NCBI GenBank assembly: GCA_001817765.1 | Contig: MHIZ01000037.1 | Location: 3,952-33,440 of the forward strand | DNA from: Candidatus Colwellbacteria bacterium RIFCSPLOWO2_02_FULL_44_20b | GTDB lineage: Bacteria > Patescibacteriota > Minisyncoccia > UBA6257 > Colwellbacteraceae | Reading direction: 5' to 3' | DNA length: 29,489 bases | In this document: piece by piece, positions 26,613-29,489 of the stretch | Position numbering within the stretch: the first letter of the stretch is position 1 | Layout: every line of letters starts with the position of its first letter | Program-made: the position numbers and the translations under genes | The notes under the pieces: generated by a model | Database searches by the model: none | Seen by the model: only the letters and a program-made list of their open reading frames with translations | What the model was told of the DNA's origin: nothing

Positions 26613-28646
26613 ATGTTTAAATTAGAATCGAAGTTTCAACCGGCGGGAGATCAGCCTCAGGCGATTGCATCGCTTATTTCTGGTTTAGAGAAAGGGTACA
26701 AACACCAGACGCTTTTAGGAGTTACTGGATCAGGAAAGACTTTTACAATCGCGAATGTTATTGCCGAGGTTCAGAAGCCGACTTTAGTTATCGCGCACAA
26801 CAAAACTTTAGCGGCGCAGTTGTGTAATGAATTCCGAGAATTGTTTCCAAATAATGCCGTTCATTATTTTGTTTCGTACTACGACTATTATCAGCCAGAG
26901 GCGTATATTCCTTCTTCGGATACCTATATAGGAAAGGAAGCGATGATTAATGATGAGATTGATAAATTGCGCCACGCGGCGACAACGGCGCTTTTGACGC
27001 GGAAGGATGTAATTATCGTTGCTTCGGTTTCGTGCATTTACGGTTTAGGGGCGCCGGAGGTTTATAAAGAAAATATTTTTCATTTGAAAGTCGGGGATGT
27101 TGTTGATCGGAAGAAGTTTCCGCGAAAGCTTATCGAGCTTCAATTTACTCGAACAACGGCGGATCTGAAACGAGGAACGTTTCGTTTACGCGGAGATAAT
27201 TGGGAAATTATGCCGCCGGATCGAGAGATGATTTATAACCTTGTTCTTAACCCTTCGACAGGCTCAGGGCAAGCTGGTGCGATTTCAGAAATATATGAAA
27301 TAAATCCAGTTGAAGGATTTCGACCGGGAAAAACGCCGAAACTTCAAGAAGTATTTTTCGCGCCGGCAAAACATTTTATTACCGAGGTTGAAGAACGAAA
27401 TCGGGCGATTGAGGATATTCTTATTGAGCTTAAAGAACAACTTGCGCGTTTTGAAAAAGAAGGGAAGCTACTTGAAGCAGAACGGCTCGAGCGGCGGACT
27501 AAAGCGGATATCGCGATGATGCGGGAGATTGGCTATTGCAACGGGATTGAAAACTATTCACGGCACCTTTCGGGACACAACGCTGGTGAGCCGCCGGATA
27601 CGCTCCTGAATTATTTCCCTGATGATTTTCTTTTGGTGATTGATGAATCGCATGTTACGGTTTCGCAGATCGGCGGGATGTATGAGGGCGACGCATCGCG
27701 CAAACGGACGCTCATTGAGTATGGATTCCGATTACCTTCGGCGGCGGACAACCGACCACTTCGTTTTGATGAGTTTAAAAAGCGTATTGGACAGACATTG
27801 TATACGTCGGCAACACCGGGAAAGTACGAACTTGAACACAGCGATTCTTCAACGGGTTCAGGGCAGATTGTCCAACAGATTGTTCGTCCGACAGGACTTG
27901 TTGACCCGGAAATTATCATTCGTCCGGTTCGCGGGCAGATTGATGATTTAATCGAACGCATTAAAGATCGGATTTCGAAAAAAGAACGGGTGCTTGCGAC
28001 AACGCTTACGAAACGGATGGCAGAAGAGCTTAGCGACTATCTTGAGAACTTAAAAATCAAAGTTACGTACCTTCATAGTGACGTTGCTACACTTGATCGA
28101 ATTCGGATTTTGAGTGATTTTCGGCGAGGAAAATTCGATGTCTTGATTGGTGTTAACTTGCTTCGCGAAGGATTGGATTTGCCGGAGGTTTCGCTTGTTG
28201 CTATTCTCGATGCTGACAAAGAAGGATTCTTGCGGAGTGAAACATCACTTATTCAGACGATGGGACGGGCGGCGAGAAACGTGAACGGACAAGTTATTTT
28301 GTACGCGGATCACGAGACGGGTTCGATTAAACGGGCGGTTTCAGAGAGTACGCGGCGACGCAAGATTCAACTTGCATACAATAAGAAATACGGGATTACT
28401 CCAAAAACGATTGAGAAACGTATTCACGATATTATCGCGAGCGAGGAGCAGGAAGCGTACACGCGCGCGAAGAAGATTGAGCGGGTCGAACGAGTTGGGT
28501 ATACTGGGCGGAAATTGACTGACGTGCTTCGCGAAAAAGAAAAAGCAATGAAAGAGGCGGCGGACGAACTTGATTTTGAGCTGGCGGCGATTTTACGGGA
28601 TGAGATTATGGTGCTTAAGAAGCAGGAGAAGACTAAAAGTAAATAA
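26613..28646 (+). CDS. uvrB: UvrABC system protein B
   Basis: UvrB is the damage-verifying helicase-like subunit of nucleotide excision repair. Walker A is GVTGSGKT (36-43); the beta-hairpin that probes DNA is YYDYYQPEAYIP (89-100); the DEAD-like box is VIDESHVT; motif VI is IQTMGRAARN; the C-terminal UVR motif ELDFELAAILRDEI contacts UvrC. Two short in-frame inserts, NPSTGSGQA (213-221) and SSTGSGQ (412-418), interrupt otherwise standard sequence and are encoded by related DNA repeats. They lie in loops, and the gene remains full length (677 aa). uvrA follows 104 nt later on the same strand. Confidence 0.97.
   Translation: MFKLESKFQPAGDQPQAIASLISGLEKGYKHQTLLGVTGSGKTFTIANVIAEVQKPTLVIAHNKTLAAQLCNEFRELFPNNAVHYFVSYYDYYQPEAYIPSSDTYIGKEAMINDEIDKLRHAATTALLTRKDVIIVASVSCIYGLGAPEVYKENIFHLKVGDVVDRKKFPRKLIELQFTRTTADLKRGTFRLRGDNWEIMPPDREMIYNLVLNPSTGSGQAGAISEIYEINPVEGFRPGKTPKLQEVFFAPAKHFITEVEERNRAIEDILIELKEQLARFEKEGKLLEAERLERRTKADIAMMREIGYCNGIENYSRHLSGHNAGEPPDTLLNYFPDDFLLVIDESHVTVSQIGGMYEGDASRKRTLIEYGFRLPSAADNRPLRFDEFKKRIGQTLYTSATPGKYELEHSDSSTGSGQIVQQIVRPTGLVDPEIIIRPVRGQIDDLIERIKDRISKKERVLATTLTKRMAEELSDYLENLKIKVTYLHSDVATLDRIRILSDFRRGKFDVLIGVNLLREGLDLPEVSLVAILDADKEGFLRSETSLIQTMGRAARNVNGQVILYADHETGSIKRAVSESTRRRKIQLAYNKKYGITPKTIEKRIHDIIASEEQEAYTRAKKIERVERVGYTGRKLTDVLREKEKAMKEAADELDFELAAILRDEIMVLKKQEKTKSK
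27251..27275 (+). repeat. In-frame STGSGQA repeat in uvrB, copy 1
   Basis: CCCTTCGACAGGCTCAGGG has complementary ends (CCCT/AGGG) and encodes PSTGSGQA. I recognise this short palindrome as a dispersed repeat in many environmental bacterial genomes. Confidence 0.65.
27846..27866 (+). repeat. In-frame STGSGQ repeat in uvrB, copy 2 (diverged)
   Basis: TCTTCAACGGGTTCAGGGC matches copy 1 at most positions and encodes SSTGSGQ. It is diverged, so it was inserted earlier or came from another variant. Confidence 0.55.
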
Positions 28647-28687
28647 TTGTGAAGAAAACAGTAAATAAAATAAACATGGGGTCCACC

Positions 28688-28710
28688 TATGCTAAAGCTT
28701 CGGCGGATGC
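28688..28710 (+). repeat. GCTAAAGCTTCGG repeat before uvrA
   Basis: Shares the 13-base core GCTAAAGCTTCGG with the insert in the DUF1761 gene (10062-10075 region). Here it is in the uvrB-uvrA gap. Confidence 0.55.
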
Positions 28711-28722
28711 TCATATTTATAG

Positions 28723-28744
28723 ATAAATTTAAAAGTAAATTTAT
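28723..28744 (+). promoter_or_regulatory. AT-only hairpin at the uvrA start
   Basis: ATAAATTTA (28723-28731) pairs perfectly with TAAATTTAT (28736-28744) around AAAG and ends 6 nt before the uvrA ATG. No Shine-Dalgarno is seen. It could hold or release the start region. Confidence 0.4.
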
Positions 28745-28750
28745 ATAAAT

Positions 28751-29489
28751 ATGGCAAAAGATAAAATAATCATTCGTGGAGCACGCGAGCATAATTTAAA
28801 AAACATTAATTTAGAGATTCCGCGCGATAAGATGGTTGTATTCACGGGGCTTTCCGGTTCGGGTAAATCGAGCTTGGCTTTTGATACGATTTTCGCGGAG
28901 GGACAGCGGCGATATATCGAATCACTCTCAGCGTATGCGCGGCAATTCTTAGGGAAGCTCGATAAGCCGGATGTTGACGATATTCAGGGATTATCGCCTG
29001 CTATTTCAATTGATCAAAAGAGCCATTCGGCGAATCCGCGTTCGACGGTCGCTACGATTACCGAGATTTACGATTACCTTCGGGTACTTTTCGCGCGCGC
29101 GGGAACGCCGCATTGTCCGCAGTGTGGCAAAGAAATTCGCAAGATGACGATTGAAGAGATTGTTGATTCGGTTATTGCCATTTCAGAACAAAACAAAGCT
29201 CAGAAGAATATTGTATTGCTCGCGCCAGTTGTGCGGGGACGAAAAGGAGAATATTACCAGTTGCTTTATGATTTTTTGAATTCCGGTTTTTCTGAGGCAC
29301 GGATTGATGGAAAAATGGTTTCTTTACGGGAACGGATTGAATTGAGTCGTCACAAACAGCATACAATTGAACTTGTTGTGGATCGGATTCCCTCAGGATT
29401 GGATTTTACCGATAAAGATAATCGGTTGCGGCTCTCGGAAGCGGTTGAGTCAGCAGTTAAGTACGGAAATGACGTTGTGACGATTATTA
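28751..29489 (+). CDS. uvrA: UvrABC system protein A, N-terminal part
   Basis: UvrA is the ABC-type ATPase that first recognises damaged DNA. The frame is open from ATG 28751 to the window edge (246 codons seen of about 940). The first Walker A is GLSGSGKS (33-40), followed by AEGQRRYIESLSAYARQFLG, the Q-loop-like SPAISIDQKSHSANPRSTVAT segment, and the first zinc CxxC (CPQCGKEI). No interruption is seen. It is probably co-transcribed with uvrB, although the gap contains a repeat and an AT hairpin. Confidence 0.96.
   Translation, partial: MAKDKIIIRGAREHNLKNINLEIPRDKMVVFTGLSGSGKSSLAFDTIFAEGQRRYIESLSAYARQFLGKLDKPDVDDIQGLSPAISIDQKSHSANPRSTVATITEIYDYLRVLFARAGTPHCPQCGKEIRKMTIEEIVDSVIAISEQNKAQKNIVLLAPVVRGRKGEYYQLLYDFLNSGFSEARIDGKMVSLRERIELSRHKQHTIELVVDRIPSGLDFTDKDNRLRLSEAVESAVKYGNDVVTII

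Overview
The window looks like a chromosomal segment of a Patescibacteria (Candidate Phyla Radiation, Parcubacteria-like) genome. This is inferred from gene content. Compact single-domain versions of TruB, MsrB and a MutY-like glycosylase sit among many short one-pass exported proteins of types common in that group (GerMN, Gmad2, DUF5652, LabA-like NYN). TGA is used as a stop, including in several ATGA overlaps, so this is not a lineage that recodes TGA. No tRNA, rRNA, CRISPR array or complete insertion sequence was seen.

Layout. 1-1344: an accessory edge with the 3' end of an HNH-nuclease gene and an unrecognised 276-aa protein. 1353-6783: one-pass exported proteins, a tandem pair of M14-type metallopeptidase genes (the first has lost its catalytic residues), a two-helix membrane protein and two NYN (PIN-like) nuclease genes. 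The second NYN gene is broken by a one-base deletion. Each NYN gene is followed by the same ~95-nt two-hairpin element, and a remnant of the membrane-protein gene lies after the second, so the block has a duplication history. 6846-9904: a sigma-70 factor with its own promoter, MsrB, small membrane proteins and a HAD phosphatase. 9914-15470: DUF1761, GerMN, a MacA/MacB-type ABC export operon and a Gmad2 protein. 15467-20595: a 40-aa basic peptide, truB, a pterin carbinolamine dehydratase, a DUF7282-like protein, an overlapping mutY-like/tgt/queA operon and a 59-aa Cys-rich protein. 20735-23960: a BECR-nuclease-like protein, a candidate small RNA, a PEBP protein, a tRNA-binding protein, a DUF5652 protein, endonuclease IV and a family-4-like uracil-DNA glycosylase. 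23985-26340: five separate minus-strand genes, nearly all with their own terminators, two of them under 60 aa. 26613-29489: uvrB and the start of uvrA.

Themes. DNA repair is concentrated here (MutY-like, UDG, Nfo, UvrB, UvrA), and both glycosylases lack the cysteines that bind a [4Fe-4S] cluster in their relatives. tgt and queA point to queuosine modification from a supplied 7-deazaguanine precursor. Many plus-strand genes have a TANNNT -10 box only 6-8 nt before the ATG, often with an extended TGn, which suggests leaderless transcripts. The five minus-strand genes differ: longer leaders and a shared AAAGG-type motif 29-48 nt before the start. The most novel-looking items are the NYN-linked element, the inactive M14 paralog, the minus-strand leader motif and the four-hairpin RNA near 21.3 kb.
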